A DNA stretch of 13,777 nt from Desulfobacteraceae bacterium (GTDB taxonomy: Bacteria > Desulfobacterota > Desulfobacteria > Desulfobacterales > Desulfosalsimonadaceae): contig JAGXHH010000049.1 of NCBI GenBank assembly GCA_024636355.1, positions 1 through 13,777 on the forward strand. Direction: 5' to 3'. Below, one piece after another: positions 13,015 to 13,777 of the stretch. Position numbers and translations under genes: made by a program. The notes under the pieces were generated by a model that was given only the letters and a program-made list of their open reading frames with translations, made no database searches and was not told where the DNA came from. Each line of letters opens with the position of its first letter. Position 1 is the first letter of the stretch.

Positions 13015-13777
13015 TCAAGCCCTCCACCTGCCAGCCACCCTACACCATCACCCCGGAGATCCTGAACCGGGTCGCCGCGATCAGCGAGGCCATCGGGCGG
13101 TTGACCGTGCTCACCGATCAGGCGAAAGCCTTGCGTCTACGGCGCATCAACCGTATCCGCACCATTCACGGCTTGCTGGCTATCGAGGGCAACACCCTGA
13201 GCGAGGCGCAGATCACCGCGATTCTCGACGGCAAGCGGGTCATCGCCTCGCCCCGCGAGGTGCAGGAGGTGAAAAACGCCCTGGCCGCCTACGACCGGTT
13301 CGACACCTGGAAGCCCGAGGCGGAAAAGGACCTGCTGGAGGCGCACCGGGTTCTGATGTCCGGCCTGATCGACGAGGCGGGTAAGTATCGGCACGGCGGC
13401 GTGGGGGTAATGGCGGGACAGCAGGTGATCCACATGGCACCGCCCGCCGACCGGGTGCCGCATCTGATGGCCGACCTGTTCGGCTGGTTGGCCGCAACCG
13501 ACGCCCACCCGCTTATCGCCAGCTCGGTCTTTCACTACGAATTCGAATTTATCCACCCCTTTGCCGACGGCAACGGCCGCATGGGGCGGCTGTGGCAGAG
13601 CCTGATTCTTGCCCGCTGGAATCCCCTATTCGCCGACATTCCGGTGGAAAGTGATCTTCGAGCACCAGGCCGAGTATTACCAGGCTATTCAGGAAAGCAC
13701 CCGAAAGACCAATTCCGCGCCCTTCATCGCCTTCATGCTGCGGAGGGTCTTGCATACCGTGACCACCTTCGCCCCCC
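13011..13777 (+). CDS. Fic-family protein (probable AMP transferase), frameshifted and cut by the window end
   Basis: Starting at ATG 13011 (GGAGG at 12998-13002), the frame encodes a Fic protein. Residues about 12-100 are a Fic_N-like region containing 'IEGNTLSE' with Glu59 in the position of the inhibitory glutamate, and residues about 105-205 are the Fic core with HPFADGNGRMGR at 182-193, a complete HxFx(D/E)GNGRxxR catalytic motif. Family members transfer AMP or related groups to target hydroxyls. After residue 214 (PVES) the frame turns into unrelated sequence, while the +1 frame from 13651 continues the expected family sequence (VIFEHQAEYYQAIQ...SAPFIAFMLRR). So either two bases are missing or one is extra near 13647-13652: a real frameshift or a sequencing error. 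Both frames stay open to the window edge. The ATGA overlap with the four-helix-bundle gene makes the two a unit. If the shift is real, the catalytic motif survives but the C-terminus is replaced. Confidence 0.85.
   Translation, partial: MIKPSTCQPPYTITPEILNRVAAISEAIGRLTVLTDQAKALRLRRINRIRTIHGLLAIEGNTLSEAQITAILDGKRVIASPREVQEVKNALAAYDRFDTWKPEAEKDLLEAHRVLMSGLIDEAGKYRHGGVGVMAGQQVIHMAPPADRVPHLMADLFGWLAATDAHPLIASSVFHYEFEFIHPFADGNGRMGRLWQSLILARWNPLFADIPVESDLRAPGRVLPGYSGKHPKDQFRALHRLHAAEGLAYRDHLRP

Noticed and set aside
12767..13384. 205-codon + strand frame overlapping the bundle and Fic genes
   Set aside because: It begins inside the 9-base repeat, and the conserved suffix and Fic sequences are in other frames.

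Overview
The window looks like a piece of chromosome from a GC-rich, anaerobic proteobacterium. A sulfate-reducing Desulfobacterota lineage (Desulfobacterales-like) is my best guess. It rests on the mix of a molybdopterin oxidoreductase, a large FAD/FMN/[4Fe-4S] dienoyl-CoA-reductase-type flavoenzyme and an AcnB aconitase, and on short-unit palindromic repeats of a style I associate with those genomes. This is inference; there is no rRNA or other taxonomic marker here. All genes lie on the + strand.

Region A (1-4959) is metabolic. It holds the C-terminal end of a bis-MGD molybdopterin oxidoreductase, a 667-residue 2,4-dienoyl-CoA reductase/old-yellow-enzyme family protein that keeps the catalytic Tyr, His and four cluster cysteines, and one base later a complete AcnB-type aconitate hydratase. 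The last two are almost certainly co-translated.

Region B (4960-5089) is a 130-base junction containing a GTAG-headed REP-like hairpin. It marks the switch from metabolism to defence.

Region C (5090-12214) is a type I restriction-modification operon of the EcoEI (type IB) style: a small XRE-type HTH regulator overlapping hsdR by one base, then hsdM, then a DUF1016/YhcG PD-(D/E)xK nuclease gene wedged between hsdM and hsdS with overlaps on both sides, then a two-TRD hsdS. HsdR would translocate and cut DNA, HsdM2S would recognise and methylate the target site, and the YhcG-like nuclease is an accessory of unknown role whose stoichiometry is tied to M and S by overlapping reading frames.

Region D (12215-13777) holds a repeat-rich spacer, a four-helix-bundle protein with the C-terminal suffix domain, and, overlapping it by ATGA, a Fic-family AMP-transferase gene. 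The Fic gene appears frameshifted after the catalytic motif and runs off the window.

The most unusual layer is the repeats. An 8-base unit (CACGAAGG / CCTTCGTG) forms inverted arrays at three junctions of the defence locus. One is a perfect 26-bp inverted repeat lying in frame inside the 5' end of hsdS, so that it would encode about 50 extra N-terminal residues. A second, different family with a 9-base unit (TGGACnnnn, 4 copies, then 4 inverted copies) is embedded in frame in the linker of the four-helix-bundle protein. No tRNA, rRNA, CRISPR, IS element or integrase was seen, and no stretch longer than 160 bases lacks a gene.
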